Numbered from the stretch's first letter, positions 17,904 through 27,555 are shown. The stretch: DNA of 64,000 nucleotides from Sphaerimonospora thailandensis (GCF_016863115.1 NZ_BOOG01000037.1:1-64000), one strand, 5' to 3'. Numbers and translations are program-made. Notes: generated by a model from the sequence alone, not told the origin.

Positions 17904-18749
17904 CTACTCCGGCGAGCCGGTGTCGACGTCGCCCTCCGGCGCGGTGGGCGGCGGAGCCTCGCCGCCCGCGGGAGCCGTACCCTCATCCGCGGTTCCCGGG
18001 CTCTCGGCGCTCTCGGCGCTCTCGGCGCCCTCGGGGGTCTCGGGCGGCCCTGCGGATGCCTCGGCCTCGGCCAGCAGACGCTCCAGCCGTGCGCCGGTGA
18101 GCCGGAGGAACTTGCGATGCTCCCGGCTCCGGTCCAGGACCGCCACCTCCAACTGGGCGGCCGGCGGCCGGTCGCCACCCGGCTCGGTCAGCGCGGCCAG
18201 GGCCGCGTCGAGAGCGCGCGGCAGTGGCAGCCCGTCCTGGTAGCGCTCCTTGAGCCGCCCGGCCACCGCGTCGGACTGACCGCCGATGACGGCCATGCCC
18301 TGCTCGTCGAAGACCGAGCCGTCGAAGGTGAGCCGGTAGATCTGGTCGTCGGCCGGGGCCTCCCCGACCTCGGCCACGACGATCTCCACCTCAAGCGACT
18401 TGATCGACTCAGTGAAGATCATCCCGAGCTGCTGGGCGTAGAGGTTGGCGAGCCCCCTGCCGGTCACGTCGCTGCGGTTGAACGTGTATCCGTTGATGTC
18501 GGCGTAGCGGATGCCGGCCAGGCGGAGCGACTCGAACTCGTTGTACCGCCCGACCGCAGCGAAACCGATCCGGTCGTAGATCTCGCTGATCTTGTGGAGG
18601 GCCTTGGAGGGGTTGGGCGCCACGAACAGGATGCCGTCCGCGTACTGCATGACGACCACACTGCGGCCACGCGCGATGCCCTTACGCGCATACTCCGCCC
18701 TGTCCCGCATGATCTGCTCGGGTGAGGCATATCCAAAGGGCATGGACAC
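17904..18749 (-). CDS. prcA: 20S proteasome alpha subunit PrcA
   Basis: A 281-aa alpha subunit forming the outer, non-catalytic rings of the bacterial 20S proteasome. The N-terminal gate sequence [20 protein letters not shown] and the [13 protein letters not shown] block match the family. A GTG at 18749 is preferred over the ATG two codons later because it aligns with the usual MS...SPEQ start and with the GAGAGG site. The C-terminal ~45 residues form an acidic Ala/Glu/Ser/Pro tail encoded partly by a 9-bp triplication. It lies 21 nt downstream of prcB in a two-gene unit. Confidence 0.97.
   Translation of the reverse strand: MSMPFGYASPEQIMRDRAEYARKGIARGRSVVVMQYADGILFVAPNPSKALHKISEIYDRIGFAAVGRYNEFESLRLAGIRYADINGYTFNRSDVTGRGLANLYAQQLGMIFTESIKSLEVEIVVAEVGEAPADDQIYRLTFDGSVFDEQGMAVIGGQSDAVAGRLKERYQDGLPLPRALDAALAALTEPGGDRPPAAQLEVAVLDRSREHRKFLRLTGARLERLLAEAEASAGPPETPEGAESAESAESPGTADEGTAPAGGEAPPPTAPEGDVDTGSPE
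18003..18029. repeat. 9-bp tandem repeat x3 within the prcA 3' end
   Basis: Three near-identical units of CTCGGCGCT encode AES repeats ([11 protein letters not shown]) in the acidic C-terminal tail of PrcA. Such a repeat is a likely site of copy-number slippage between related strains. The tail projects from the outer ring face in known structures, so length changes should be tolerated. Confidence 0.7.
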
Positions 18750-18770
18750 CGGGGGTGTTCCTCTCTATCG

Positions 18771-19607
18771 TCAGCGCAGCGGCGCGGTCGGGCCTTCCGG
18801 TTCGGTCATCCGCCCCTCCAGCATCGACTGGACGAGCTCGGCGACCTCCTCGTCCGGCAGGCGGCGGAACCCGTCCTCAGTGATCACGGCGACCACCGGC
18901 CAGATCTTCCTCGTGACGTCGGGCCCGCCGGTCGCCGAGTCGTCGTCGGCCGCGTCGTAGAGCGCGTGCAGGCACGCCAGCACCGCGTCCCGAGGGGTGG
19001 AGTCGGGCCGGTACAGCTTCTTCAGCGAGCCCCGGGCGAAGATCGAGCCCGAGCCGATCGAGTGGTGATCATGCTGTTCGTACGGCCCGCCGCCCACGTC
19101 GTAGCTGAAGATGCGGCCCTTGCCCGCATTCGGGTCGTACGCCGCGAACAGCGGGACGACCGCCAGGCCCTGCATGGCCATGCCCAGATTGCCACGGATC
19201 ATGGTGGCCAGGCGCTGGGCCTTGCCCTCGGTGGACAGCGACCTGCCCTCCGTCTTCTCGTAGTGCTCCAGCTCGACCCGGAAGAGCCGGGCCACCTCCA
19301 GACCCATGCTCGCGGTGCCCGCGATGCCCATACAGGAATAGTCGTCGGTGCGGAAGACCTTCTCGATGTCCCGCTGCGAGATGATGTTTCCGGAGGTCGC
19401 GCGCCTGTCACCTGCCATGACGACTCCGCCCGCGCAGGTCACGGCGACGATCGTGGTCGCGTGCGGGATCTGGTCGCCCACCGGGGCCGCCAGTGCCTGC
19501 TCCCGGGTGGGCAGCAGATTCGGGGCGTACGCCCCGAGGAACTCGGTGAACGACGCCGACCCCGTGTTAGTGAAGAGGTGGTTCATCCAGGCCTGCTGAG
19601 ATGCCAC
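18771..19607 (-). CDS. prcB: 20S proteasome beta subunit PrcB
   Basis: A 278-aa catalytic subunit made as a precursor. The propeptide (about 50 residues) ends at PHA, and self-cleavage exposes Thr51 in [12 protein letters not shown] as the N-terminal nucleophile. The AGDRRATSG motif (catalytic Asp, Arg, Lys-region) and [12 protein letters not shown] follow. With PrcA it forms the 20S core that degrades pupylated proteins unfolded by Mpa. The GTG at 19607 is used; an ATG seven codons later is an alternative. It diverges from the Gfo/Idh gene and precedes prcA. Confidence 0.97.
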   Translation of the reverse strand: MASQQAWMNHLFTNTGSASFTEFLGAYAPNLLPTREQALAAPVGDQIPHATTIVAVTCAGGVVMAGDRRATSGNIISQRDIEKVFRTDDYSCMGIAGTASMGLEVARLFRVELEHYEKTEGRSLSTEGKAQRLATMIRGNLGMAMQGLAVVPLFAAYDPNAGKGRIFSYDVGGGPYEQHDHHSIGSGSIFARGSLKKLYRPDSTPRDAVLACLHALYDAADDDSATGGPDVTRKIWPVVAVITEDGFRRLPDEEVAELVQSMLEGRMTEPEGPTAPLR

Positions 19608-19760
19608 GCGACTCCCTCCAAGATTGCGTTGTTACGCCCGACCCTACTCATGTCTCCCCACTCGTTGCACTCTTCCCGATCAGCTCAACGCGAACCGGAG
19701 CCCGCGCCGTACGGTTTCCACCAGTTCGGGCCGGGGGACGTCAGATGCCGTGAACAGGTG

Positions 19761-21053
19761 ATGCGGGGGGACGGTAAGGCCGTGGACGCGTTGAGGGTGG
19801 GCCTCGTAGGGCTGGGCGTGGTCGCGCAGGTGGTCTACCTGCCGCTGCTGGCCCGGCGGCGGGACATGTTCCGGGTCGCCGCGGTGTGCGATCTGGACCT
19901 CGGCCACGCCGAGGAGGTCGGCGGCGAGATCGGCGCCCGGGCGTACGGCGACCCGGTGGAGATGCTGGACGGGGACGGGTTCGACGCGGTGCTCGTGCTC
20001 ACCCCCGGATGTCACGGCGGCCTCGTGCGGGCGGCGCTGGAGCGCGGCCACTGGGTGCTGTGCGAAAAGCCCCTGGCCTACAGCCACGCCGAGGTGCGCG
20101 GCCTGACGGAGCACGGGGCCCGGCTGATGGTCGGCTACATGAAGCAGTACGACCCCGCGGTCCAGCGGCTGCTGGAGTGCCTCCATGAGGCCGGGGGCCC
20201 GGAGTGCGTACGCCATCTGGACGTCACCGTGCTGCATCCCTCCGGGGAGTCCCAACGCCTGTTCGCCCGGCCCCGCGCCTCCGGCCATGCCCCCGAGCGG
20301 CTCGCGCCGTACCTGGAGGCCGAGGAGCGCTCGATCACCGCGGCGCTGGGCACCGCGCCCGATCGGGTGCGGCGGCTCTACTCGCAGGTCCTGCTGGGGA
20401 GCATCAGCCACGAACTGTCACTCATCCGGCTGTTCACCGAGCCGCCCCCTGGGCCGTCCACTGGGCCGCCCGCCGGTTCATCCGCCCGTTCGTCCCCTGG
20501 TTCGTCCTCCGGGCCGGACACCGAGGCGGTGCCGACCGTGGATCACGTGGCCGTCTGGCCGCTGGACGCCTTCCCACCGTCGGTCGAGGTGGCCGGGGTC
20601 CTGCCCGGGCCACCGGCGGGATCATCGGCAGGGTCGTGCTCCGGGAGGTTCGGCGTGCGCTGGCACTATCTGCCGAGCTATCCGGCCTACCACGAGACGG
20701 TTACGCTGCACCACGAGCACGGCTCGCTGGAACTGCACTTCCCCTCCCCGTATCTCCTCAACGCGCCCACCCGGCTCACCGTCCGGTCGCGGGTGGGCAC
20801 CACCGAACGGACGATGGTCTTCCGGGATGTCGCCGAGGCGTTCGAGCGGCAACTCGTCGCCTTCCACCGGTTCGTCACCCAGGGCGAACCGCCGCTCACC
20901 GGGCTGGACGGGGCGCTGCGCGACATCGCCACCGCCCAGTTGATCGCCCGCAGATACGCCGAATCCGTCGGGATCCCCCTGGGAGGCGAGTGCGCCGAGA
21001 TCTCTCCAGCCGGGATCTTTCCGGGCGGCGAGCGAACAGCGGAACGTAGGTGA
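19761..21053 (+). CDS. Gfo/Idh/MocA-family oxidoreductase
   Basis: A 430-aa NAD(P)-dependent dehydrogenase-like protein. The Rossmann motif GLVGLGVVAQVVYLP is at the N-terminus, then LVLTPGCHGGLV and the family motif CEKPLAY with its catalytic-site Lys. The substrate is unknown; the family acts on sugars, inositols and related compounds. Residues ~228-260 are an inserted Gly/Ser/Pro low-complexity run, with a second short run near 285-300, which is unusual for this fold. A GTG lies one codon upstream and another seven codons downstream of the ATG used. It diverges from prcB and converges on pup, interrupting the proteasome gene order. Confidence 0.82.
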   Translation: MRGDGKAVDALRVGLVGLGVVAQVVYLPLLARRRDMFRVAAVCDLDLGHAEEVGGEIGARAYGDPVEMLDGDGFDAVLVLTPGCHGGLVRAALERGHWVLCEKPLAYSHAEVRGLTEHGARLMVGYMKQYDPAVQRLLECLHEAGGPECVRHLDVTVLHPSGESQRLFARPRASGHAPERLAPYLEAEERSITAALGTAPDRVRRLYSQVLLGSISHELSLIRLFTEPPPGPSTGPPAGSSARSSPGSSSGPDTEAVPTVDHVAVWPLDAFPPSVEVAGVLPGPPAGSSAGSCSGRFGVRWHYLPSYPAYHETVTLHHEHGSLELHFPSPYLLNAPTRLTVRSRVGTTERTMVFRDVAEAFERQLVAFHRFVTQGEPPLTGLDGALRDIATAQLIARRYAESVGIPLGGECAEISPAGIFPGGERTAERR

Positions 21054-21362
21054 ACCCGCCGGGGGGCGCGCACGGCCGGAGCCGACGAGGGGGTGCTTTC
21101 CGGTGTTTCGGCTGAGGGAGTGATGGCGATCGCACAGCGGGAGAGGGGCGGATGGCTGGAGTCCGCCCGGTGGCCGCGCATCCGGTGGCCACCGAGGCCA
21201 TCATCCACGGGGGTTTCCTGGCCGATGTGCTCGGCTTCCCCGCCGCCCCGCTGGAGGTCTCAGAGAATTCGGTGCGGTTCGCGCCCGTCCCTTCGAAGTC
21301 CCTTCGAAATCGCGCCTGACCGGCTTTCCCGGCTCTGACCCGCTCTCCTACTCCTGGAGCTG
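21054..21362. other. 309-nt spacer between the oxidoreductase and pup
   Basis: This gap holds the convergent 3' ends of the oxidoreductase and pup genes. I see a possible 55-codon frame (entry at 21152), a tandem CCCTTCGAA direct repeat around 21289-21309, and only a weak CCGG-based stem as a terminator candidate for pup. No RNA gene is recognised. Confidence 0.5.
21152..21319 (+). CDS. possible small ORF, 55 aa, unknown
   Basis: A frame beginning MAGVRPVAAHPVATEAIIHG and running 55 codons to TGA, preceded by a GGGAGAGGGG ribosome-binding-like stretch. The middle reads like folded protein (IIHGGFLADVLGFPAAPLEV), while the last part repeats SKSLRN from a DNA direct repeat. It could be a genuine small gene, a remnant of a longer one, or chance. 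I do not recognise it. Confidence 0.25.
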   Translation: MAGVRPVAAHPVATEAIIHGGFLADVLGFPAAPLEVSENSVRFAPVPSKSLRNRA

Positions 21363-21572
21363 CTACTGCCCGCCCTTCTGCACGTAGCTGCGGACGAACT
21401 CCTCCGCGTTCTCCTCGAGGACCTCGTCGATCTCGTCGAGGATCGCGTCGACGTCGTCGGTGAGCTTCTCCTGGCGCTCCTGCACATCCGGGGACGCCTG
21501 CGCCTCGACCTCCTCGACCTCATGATCCTGACGGCCGGTCTGCTTCTGACCGCCGGTCTCCTTGGTCGCCAT
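21363..21572 (-). CDS. pup: prokaryotic ubiquitin-like protein Pup
   Basis: A 69-aa intrinsically disordered modifier. It starts MATKETGGQKQ and has the central helix-forming segment (VQERQEKLTDDVDAILDEIDEVLEENAEEFVRSYVQ) that binds the Mpa coiled coil. It ends in Gly-Gly-Gln, so Dop must deamidate the terminal Gln to Glu before PafA can ligate it. The start at 21572 has a GGGAGAG site directly upstream; upstream in-frame codons do not look like Pup. A kinase-like gene on the opposite strand separates it from dop. Confidence 0.97.
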   Translation of the reverse strand: MATKETGGQKQTGRQDHEVEEVEAQASPDVQERQEKLTDDVDAILDEIDEVLEENAEEFVRSYVQKGGQ

Positions 21573-21787
21573 CTCTCCCACCTCCGGTGCTCGGGGGCCC
21601 CTCTCCCTCCATATCTTCCCCGAACCGGCCGACAATGCGCGCGAAAGGTCCCGCGATCTTTACCACAATCGCCCAGGTAGACCGGATCGTTATCGGGGTC
21701 GGGCCCCTTGGCGCCCCCAACGGTCACGCCTGGGGACCGTTCCCGGGGAGAATGTGATCCACGGGATCAGGGGACGACAGGTGGCTG

Positions 21788-22681
21788 ATGGAGACCGGAG
21801 AACGGAGACTGCTGGCGGAACGCTACCTGCTGCTTTCCCCACTGCGCCGCGACGGCGCGGGGATCATGTGGCACGCGCACGATCTGCGCCTCAAGCGGGA
21901 CGTCGCGATCAAGGAGGTGCAGCCACCGTACCGGGCGGATGAGGTCGACCTCCCGGCGGCTCGGCGGCAGGCTCTGCGCGAGGCGCGCTCGGCCGCCCGG
22001 CTGAGCCATCCGGCGATCATCACCGTGCACGATCTGCTGGAGGACCGGGGCCGACTCTGGATCGTCACCGAACTGCTGCAGGGCCTCACGCTCGCCGATA
22101 CGGTACGGCACCTGGGGCGCCTGCCGATGCACTGGGGCGCCTGGGTGGGTTTCCAACTCCTGGCCGGCGTACGGCACGCGCACGCGATGGGCGTGCTGCA
22201 CGGGGACATCCGGCCGGGAACGGTCCTGCTGACCGAGGACCGCGTGGTCCTCACGGATTTCGGGATCGCGGCCTTCGACCGTGACTCCTCGTCGTCCGTC
22301 ACGGTCCCGATCGCGCGGACCGGGGTCTACCTCGCGCCCGAGCGGCTGCACGGGGCGCCGGCCTCGGCCGCGGCCGACCTGTGGTCGTTCGGCGCCACGC
22401 TGTATTACGGCATCGAGGGCGCGCCCCCCACCCCCGCAGACGAACCCGTCCCGCCGCGGTCGGCCGGGCCGCTCACCGGCCTGCTGACGGCGCTGCTGCG
22501 ACGTGATCCGCGTCGACGGCCGACGGCCGAGCAGACGGCAGCCGTGCTGATCGAGTTTCTCCGGCGGCGCGGCATCCCGGCCGCGCCGCCGGGCCGACGC
22601 GCGCTGAGCGCCGCTCCCCACGGCCCGGCGCCCCACAGCCCAGATCCCCACGGCCCGGCGCCCCACAGCCCAGCTCTCTGA
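21788..22681 (+). CDS. degenerate serine/threonine protein kinase-like protein (candidate pseudokinase)
   Basis: A 297-aa soluble Hanks-type kinase-like protein. Retained features are the VAIK Lys42, a Glu in the C-helix (near 65), the catalytic-loop Asp140, DFG at 158-160 (LTDFG) and an APE motif near 183-185. Degenerate features are the glycine loop (LRRDGAGIMW, two of three glycines lost), HRD changed to HGD, the catalytic-loop Lys changed to Arg142 and the metal-binding Asn changed to Thr145. No membrane helix or PASTA sensor follows. The C-terminus is a His/Pro/Ala repeat from a 30-bp duplication. It lies on the opposite strand between pup and dop. Weak activity or a scaffold role is possible. 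Confidence 0.8.
   Translation: METGERRLLAERYLLLSPLRRDGAGIMWHAHDLRLKRDVAIKEVQPPYRADEVDLPAARRQALREARSAARLSHPAIITVHDLLEDRGRLWIVTELLQGLTLADTVRHLGRLPMHWGAWVGFQLLAGVRHAHAMGVLHGDIRPGTVLLTEDRVVLTDFGIAAFDRDSSSSVTVPIARTGVYLAPERLHGAPASAAADLWSFGATLYYGIEGAPPTPADEPVPPRSAGPLTGLLTALLRRDPRRRPTAEQTAAVLIEFLRRRGIPAAPPGRRALSAAPHGPAPHSPDPHGPAPHSPAL
22616..22675. repeat. 30-bp tandem duplication at the 3' end of the kinase-like gene
   Basis: Two adjacent 30-bp units (22616-22645 and 22646-22675) differ by a single base. They encode the PHGPAPHSPxPHGPAPHSP tail of the kinase-like protein. This looks like a recent slippage duplication and may vary in copy number among relatives. Confidence 0.85.
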
Positions 22682-22732
22682 GCCCCGGTCTGGGAACGGG
22701 CCCCTGTAACGGGGCCTGGGAACGGGACTCGG

Positions 22733-24250
22733 TCAGCTCTCCCCGGTGAGCGCGGCGACGAGGTCGGCGGCGGTGCGGCACCGGTCGAGGAGGCCCCCCA
22801 CGTGCGCCTTGGTCCCGCGCAGCGGCTCCAGGGTCGGCACGCGCTGCAGCGACTCCCGGCCCGGAATGTCGAAGATCACCGAATCCCAGGAGGCGGCCGC
22901 CACCGCGTCGCTGTACTGGCGCAGGCACCGGCCGCGGAAGTAGGCGCGGGTGTCGGTGGGCGGCAGCTCGACGGCACGGTCCACCTCCTCCTCGCTCACC
23001 AGCCGCTGCATCCGGCCCCGCGCCACGAGGCGGTTGTAGAGGCCGCGGTCGGGGCGGATGTCGGAGTACTGCAGGTCGACGAGTTGGAGGCGCGGGTGGG
23101 ACCAGGGCAGACCGTCCCGGGTGCGGTAGCCCTCCAGGATCTCCAGCTTGGCCACCCAGTCGAGCTCCCTGGAAAGTTGCATCGGATCCTCGGCGAGCCG
23201 GGTGAGCACGGACTCCCAGCGGGCCAGCACGTCCTTGGTCATCTCGTCGACGCCCGTGCCGAACCGGTCCTCGACGTACTTGCGTGCCTGCTCGAGATAC
23301 TCCATCTGGAGCTGGACGGCCGTCATCTTCCGCCCGTTGCGCAGGGCGATCTCGTACCGGCAGGTCGGGTCGTGCGACACCGCCCGTAGCGCCGCGACCG
23401 GCGACTCGGGCGTGAGGTCGACGGTGAGGAAGCCCTCCTCGATCATCGCCAGCACCAGCGCCGTGGTCCCCAGCTTCAGATATGTCGAGATCTCCGACAT
23501 GTTGGCGTCGCCGATGATCACATGCAGGCGGCGGTACTTCTCGGGGTCGGCGTGCGGTTCGTCCCGGGTATTGATGATCGGCCGCTTGAGCGTGGTCTCC
23601 AGGCCGACCTCGACCTCGAAGAAGTCGGCCCGCTGGCTGATCTGGAAGCCGTCGCCGCGCGAGTCCTGGCCGATGCCGACCTTCCCCGCGCCGCAGACCA
23701 CCTGGCGGGACACGAAGAACGGCGTCAGGTGGCGGACGATGTCGGCGAACGGCGTGGCCCGGCGCATCAGGTAGTTCTCGTGGCAGCCATAGGAGGCGCC
23801 CTTGGCGTCGGTGTTGTTCTTGTAGAGCTGAATGGGGGCGTTGCCGGGCATCGCCGAGGCGCGGACCGCCGCGTCGTACATGACCCGCTCCCCCGCCTTG
23901 TCCCAGATCACCGCCGCGCGCGGATTGGTGCACTCGGGCGTGGAGTACTCCGGATGGGCGTGATCCACGTACAGCCGGGCGCCGTTGGTGAGGATCACGT
24001 TGGCCAGGCCGAGGTCCTCGTCGGTGAGCTGGCTCTGGTCGGCCACCTCACGGGCCAGGTCGAAGCCCCGGGCATCGCGGAGCGGATTCTCCTCCTCGAA
24101 ATCCCACCGCGCGCGGCGCGCACGCGCGGCCGATGCCGCCAGGTAGGCGTTGACGACCTGTGAGGAGGTCACCATCGCGTTCGCCCCGGGCTGCCCGGGC
24201 ACGGCGATGCCGTACTCGGTCTCGATGCCCATCACCCGCCGTACCGTCAT
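22733..24250 (-). CDS. dop: deamidase/depupylase of Pup, Dop
   Basis: A 505-aa paralogue of PafA. It converts the C-terminal Gln of Pup to Glu and also cleaves Pup from substrates, using bound nucleotide as cofactor. The metal-site Glu10 is in GIETEYGI and the key Asp96 in [15 protein letters not shown]. The Dop-specific loop lies around residues 40-80. The [16 protein letters not shown] and [27 protein letters not shown] blocks are shared with PafA. The ATG at 24250 is preferred over a GTG two codons upstream because of spacing to the G-rich site. Confidence 0.97.
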   Translation of the reverse strand: MTVRRVMGIETEYGIAVPGQPGANAMVTSSQVVNAYLAASAARARRARWDFEEENPLRDARGFDLAREVADQSQLTDEDLGLANVILTNGARLYVDHAHPEYSTPECTNPRAAVIWDKAGERVMYDAAVRASAMPGNAPIQLYKNNTDAKGASYGCHENYLMRRATPFADIVRHLTPFFVSRQVVCGAGKVGIGQDSRGDGFQISQRADFFEVEVGLETTLKRPIINTRDEPHADPEKYRRLHVIIGDANMSEISTYLKLGTTALVLAMIEEGFLTVDLTPESPVAALRAVSHDPTCRYEIALRNGRKMTAVQLQMEYLEQARKYVEDRFGTGVDEMTKDVLARWESVLTRLAEDPMQLSRELDWVAKLEILEGYRTRDGLPWSHPRLQLVDLQYSDIRPDRGLYNRLVARGRMQRLVSEEEVDRAVELPPTDTRAYFRGRCLRQYSDAVAAASWDSVIFDIPGRESLQRVPTLEPLRGTKAHVGGLLDRCRTAADLVAALTGES

Positions 24251-24383
24251 TCGCACCCCGCCCGCTCAAGGCCGTCATCACTTATATCCCCGAGCCTAGG
24301 TCATGTTTCACAAACCATGCCCTGCCGGACGCGGGCCGCGTCAACACTCCCTGGCCCTTTCTCTATGCCCTGTTGCCGGACAC

Positions 24384-25595
24384 TTACGGCACAGATGCCC
24401 GATGACTTCGCCCGGACCCTCCGGCGGGGCGGACACTGCCGCGCAACGCCTCCAGCGCGGCCCTGAGCAGCCGCTGGCCGGGCTTGTCGACGATTCGGTA
24501 AACCAGATAGGCCAGCACCGCCGAGACGCCCATCGTGATGGCGGTGAGCAGCCATGGGTTGAGATCGTCCCGGTAGCTGGGGATGAGGACCGCCGAGACG
24601 TTCTGATGCAGCAGGTAAAGCGGGTAGGTGAGCGCCCCCACGGCGATCAGGGGCCGCCAGCGCAGCCACCGCAGCCAGCCGAGCGCGACGCCGGCCATCA
24701 GTAGGTAGATCAGCGCTATCGCGACGATCACTCCCTCCGGCGGCGCAGGGAAGTGCTTGAGACCGATCGCGTCCACCCGCGACCCCACACGCTCCTGGGC
24801 CGCGTAGAGGGACATCGCGAAGGAGGCGGCCACGAACACCCACGGCGCCCAGGCCCGCGCGCCGAACCGGTAGATCAGGTAGAAGGCCATTCCGCCGATG
24901 AAGTAGGAAGCCTGCCGGGGCAGGAAGACGAAGACCAGCACCTCGTTCTGGGTGATCTCGGCTGCCAGGGCCAGCAGGAGCCAGGCCCCCATGAAGACCA
25001 GGCACCGCCGTACGGTGATCCCGAACAGCGAGAACACCGCGACGAGGACGTAGAACCGCAGTTCCACCCACAGCGACCAGAAGACACCGCCCGCGTGTCC
25101 CACCCCGAACGCGCCCTGCAGCATGGTCAGGTTGAGCAGGTATTCGCCGTCGTCGAGTTTGGGGTCGAAGCCCGCGACGCCGCTGAAGCGGTAGAGAATG
25201 AAGATCACCAAGACGGCGAACCAGTACGCCGGGTACAGCCGGGCCACCCGGGAGATCGCGAACCGGCCGACCGTGCGGCCCCACACGCTCATCAGGATGA
25301 CGAACCCGCTGATGAGGAAGAACAGCTCCACACCGAGGATGCCGAGCGTCGTCAGACGGCTCACCTCGGGAAACACCGTGGTCGGGAACTGGTTCCACAG
25401 GGAGCGGCTGGCCGCCATGAAGTGGAACGACATCACGGCGAACGCCGCGACGAATCTGAGGGCGTCGAGTTCGATGAGGCGGGGGCCCTTGAACACCTGG
25501 GCGCCGCCGCCCCCGGTGGCCGTGTCTCCGGTGTCCCTGTCCGCGGCAGCCCGGCCCCCCGCGGCCTTGTCCCCGGCAACGCCTAGGTAGATCAC
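24384..25595 (-). CDS. acyltransferase family 3 membrane protein (OafA/YrhL type)
   Basis: A 403-aa integral membrane acyltransferase that would O-acylate an exported or surface glycan or lipid. After a Gly/Ala-rich N-terminus, the family start LIELDALRFVAAFAVMSFHF is seen with the catalytic-region His. Next comes GVELFFLISGFVI, then RLYPAYWFAVLVIFI, and about ten hydrophobic helices in total. The GTG at 25595 sits very close to an AAAGGGGA site. The conserved part begins only near residue 36, so the true start could be an internal GTG at VFKGPRLIE. The acceptor is unknown. It is separated from mpa by a strong hairpin. Confidence 0.85.
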   Translation of the reverse strand: MIYLGVAGDKAAGGRAAADRDTGDTATGGGGAQVFKGPRLIELDALRFVAAFAVMSFHFMAASRSLWNQFPTTVFPEVSRLTTLGILGVELFFLISGFVILMSVWGRTVGRFAISRVARLYPAYWFAVLVIFILYRFSGVAGFDPKLDDGEYLLNLTMLQGAFGVGHAGGVFWSLWVELRFYVLVAVFSLFGITVRRCLVFMGAWLLLALAAEITQNEVLVFVFLPRQASYFIGGMAFYLIYRFGARAWAPWVFVAASFAMSLYAAQERVGSRVDAIGLKHFPAPPEGVIVAIALIYLLMAGVALGWLRWLRWRPLIAVGALTYPLYLLHQNVSAVLIPSYRDDLNPWLLTAITMGVSAVLAYLVYRIVDKPGQRLLRAALEALRGSVRPAGGSGRSHRASVP

Positions 25596-25708
25596 TCCCC
25601 TTTGACGTGATCACCTCCGGACTGGTTCCCCGATTTACGAATCTCGTCCATTCGGAGACGCGGCCGATATACCGCCGAGACATCGCGTTCGAGGAGATTC
25701 GACAAGAA

Positions 25709-25744
25709 GGCGGGGGCGCGATCCGGCCGGATCGCGCCCCCGCC
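25709..25744 (-). terminator. hairpin terminator downstream of mpa
   Basis: A perfect 36-nt inverted repeat (two 18-nt arms meeting at CCGG|CCGG), entirely GC-rich. On the minus strand it is followed by a short pyrimidine-rich run, TTCTTGTC. It begins 32 nt beyond the mpa stop and should end mpa transcription before the acyltransferase gene. The U-tract is imperfect, as is common in actinobacteria. Confidence 0.75.
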
Positions 25745-25775
25745 TCCCATCACGTCGCGGACAGGCACCGGGTGG

Positions 25776-27539
25776 TTACAGGTACTGGCCCGTGTTGGCG
25801 ACCGTGTCGATCGACCGGCCGGCCTCGGTGCCCTGCTTGCCCTGGACGAGCGTGCGGATGTAGACGATCCGCTCGCCCTTCTTGCCGGAGATGCGGGCCC
25901 AGTCGTCGGGGTTGGTGGTGTTGGGCAGGTCCTCGTTCTCGGAGAACTCATCGACGCACGCGGCCAGCAGGTGCGAGATCCGCAGGCCCTTCTGCCCGGT
26001 GTCGAGGAACTCCTTGATCGCCATCTTCTTACCGCGGTCCACGATGTTCTGGATCATGGCCCCGGAGTTGAAGTCCTTGAAGTACAGGACCTCCTTGTCG
26101 CCGTTGGCGTAGGTCACCTCCAGGAAGCGGTTCTCCTCGCTCTCGGCGTACATCCGCTCGACGACCCGCTGGATCATCTCCAGGATCGTGCTCGCGCGGC
26201 TGCCGTCATGCTCGGCCAAGTCGTCCCCGTGCAGCGGCAGTTCGCTGACCAGGTACTTCGAGAAGATGTCCTTGGCCGCCTCGGCGTCCGGCCGCTCGAT
26301 CTTGATCTTCACGTCCAGGCGGCCGGGCCGCAGGATCGCAGGGTCGATCATGTCCTCGCGGTTGGACGCGCCTATGACGATGACGTTCTCCAGGCCCTCG
26401 ACGCCGTCGATCTCCGACAGCAGCTGAGGGACGATGGTGTTCTCCACGTCGGAGGAGACGCCGGATCCCCGGGTCCGGAAGATCGAGTCCATCTCGTCGA
26501 AGAACACGATCACCGGGGTGCCCTCGGACGCCTTCTCCCGGGCCCGCTGGAAGACCAGGCGGATGTGCCGCTCGGTCTCACCGACGTACTTGTTCAGCAG
26601 TTCGGGGCCCTTGATGTTGAGGAAGAAGCTCTTGCCGGACTGGCCGGTCTTCTCCGCGACCTGCTTGGCCAGGGAGTTGGCCACCGCCTTGGCGATGAGC
26701 GTCTTGCCGCAACCGGGCGGGCCGTACAGCAGCACACCCTTCGGCGGGCGGAGCTGGTGCTCCCGGAACAGGTCGGCGTGCAGGTAGGGCAGCTCGATGG
26801 CGTCCCTGATCTGCTCGATCTGCCGGCTGAGACCGCCGATCTCCTCGTAGGAGATGTCCGGGACCTCCTCCAGCACGAGCTCCTCGACCTCGGCCTTCGG
26901 AATCCGCTCGTACACGTAGTTCGACCGGGGTTCGAGCAGGAGGGAGTCGCCGGCGCGCAGCGGCTGGTCCAGCAGCGAGTGCGCGAGCTTGACCACCCGC
27001 TCCTCGTCGGCGTGCGAGATGACGAGGGCGCGGTCGCCGTCCTCAAGGAGCTCCTTGAGCATGACGATCTCGCCGACATCCTCGTAGCCGAGGGCCTCCA
27101 CGACGTTGAGCGCCTCGTTCAGCATGACCTCCTGGCCACGCCTGAGCGACTCGACGTCCACGGCCGGGCTCACGTTCACCCGGAGCTTGCGGCCGCCGGT
27201 GAACACCTCCACCGTGTCGTCTTCCCTGGCCTCGAGGAACACCCCGAAGCCGGACGGCGGCTGTGCCAGCCGGTCGACCTCCTCCTTGAGGGCGACTATC
27301 TGGTCCCTGGCCTCCTTGAGGGTGGAAACCAGCCGCTCGTTCTGGCTGGTGAGGGCGGCCACCTGGGCCTGCGTCTCATGGAGACGCTCTTCGATGATCC
27401 TGGCCTGCCGGGGAGACTCGGCCAGCTTCCGCCTCAGCGCGGTGATCTCCTCCTGCAGGAAGGAGACCTGTGTTGTGAGATCCGCGACCTCCCGTTCGCG
27501 CTGCGCGGCTCGAGCCTCGGCGTCGTCGCGAGCTGCCAC
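25776..27539 (-). CDS. mpa: proteasome-associated AAA+ ATPase Mpa (ARC)
   Basis: A 587-aa hexameric unfoldase that captures Pup-tagged proteins and feeds them to the 20S proteasome. An N-terminal coiled coil (about residues 5-95) binds Pup. Two OB-like inter-domains follow. The AAA module has Walker A GPPGCGKT, pore-loop NKYVGETE and Walker [10 protein letters not shown], with arginine-finger-region RPGRLDVKI. The protein ends GQYL, with the penultimate Tyr that docks into the PrcA ring. The GTG start is supported by AAGGAGGTGA at the right distance. It forms its own unit bounded by a hairpin. Confidence 0.98.
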   Translation of the reverse strand: MAARDDAEARAAQREREVADLTTQVSFLQEEITALRRKLAESPRQARIIEERLHETQAQVAALTSQNERLVSTLKEARDQIVALKEEVDRLAQPPSGFGVFLEAREDDTVEVFTGGRKLRVNVSPAVDVESLRRGQEVMLNEALNVVEALGYEDVGEIVMLKELLEDGDRALVISHADEERVVKLAHSLLDQPLRAGDSLLLEPRSNYVYERIPKAEVEELVLEEVPDISYEEIGGLSRQIEQIRDAIELPYLHADLFREHQLRPPKGVLLYGPPGCGKTLIAKAVANSLAKQVAEKTGQSGKSFFLNIKGPELLNKYVGETERHIRLVFQRAREKASEGTPVIVFFDEMDSIFRTRGSGVSSDVENTIVPQLLSEIDGVEGLENVIVIGASNREDMIDPAILRPGRLDVKIKIERPDAEAAKDIFSKYLVSELPLHGDDLAEHDGSRASTILEMIQRVVERMYAESEENRFLEVTYANGDKEVLYFKDFNSGAMIQNIVDRGKKMAIKEFLDTGQKGLRISHLLAACVDEFSENEDLPNTTNPDDWARISGKKGERIVYIRTLVQGKQGTEAGRSIDTVANTGQYL

Positions 27540-27545
27540 GCCCCG

Positions 27546-27555
27546 TCACCTCCTT
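27546..27555 (-). promoter_or_regulatory. strong ribosome-binding site of mpa
   Basis: AAGGAGGTGA, a full anti-16S match, lies six nucleotides before the GTG at 27539. This decides the start in favour of GTG and predicts high translation. Confidence 0.85.
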
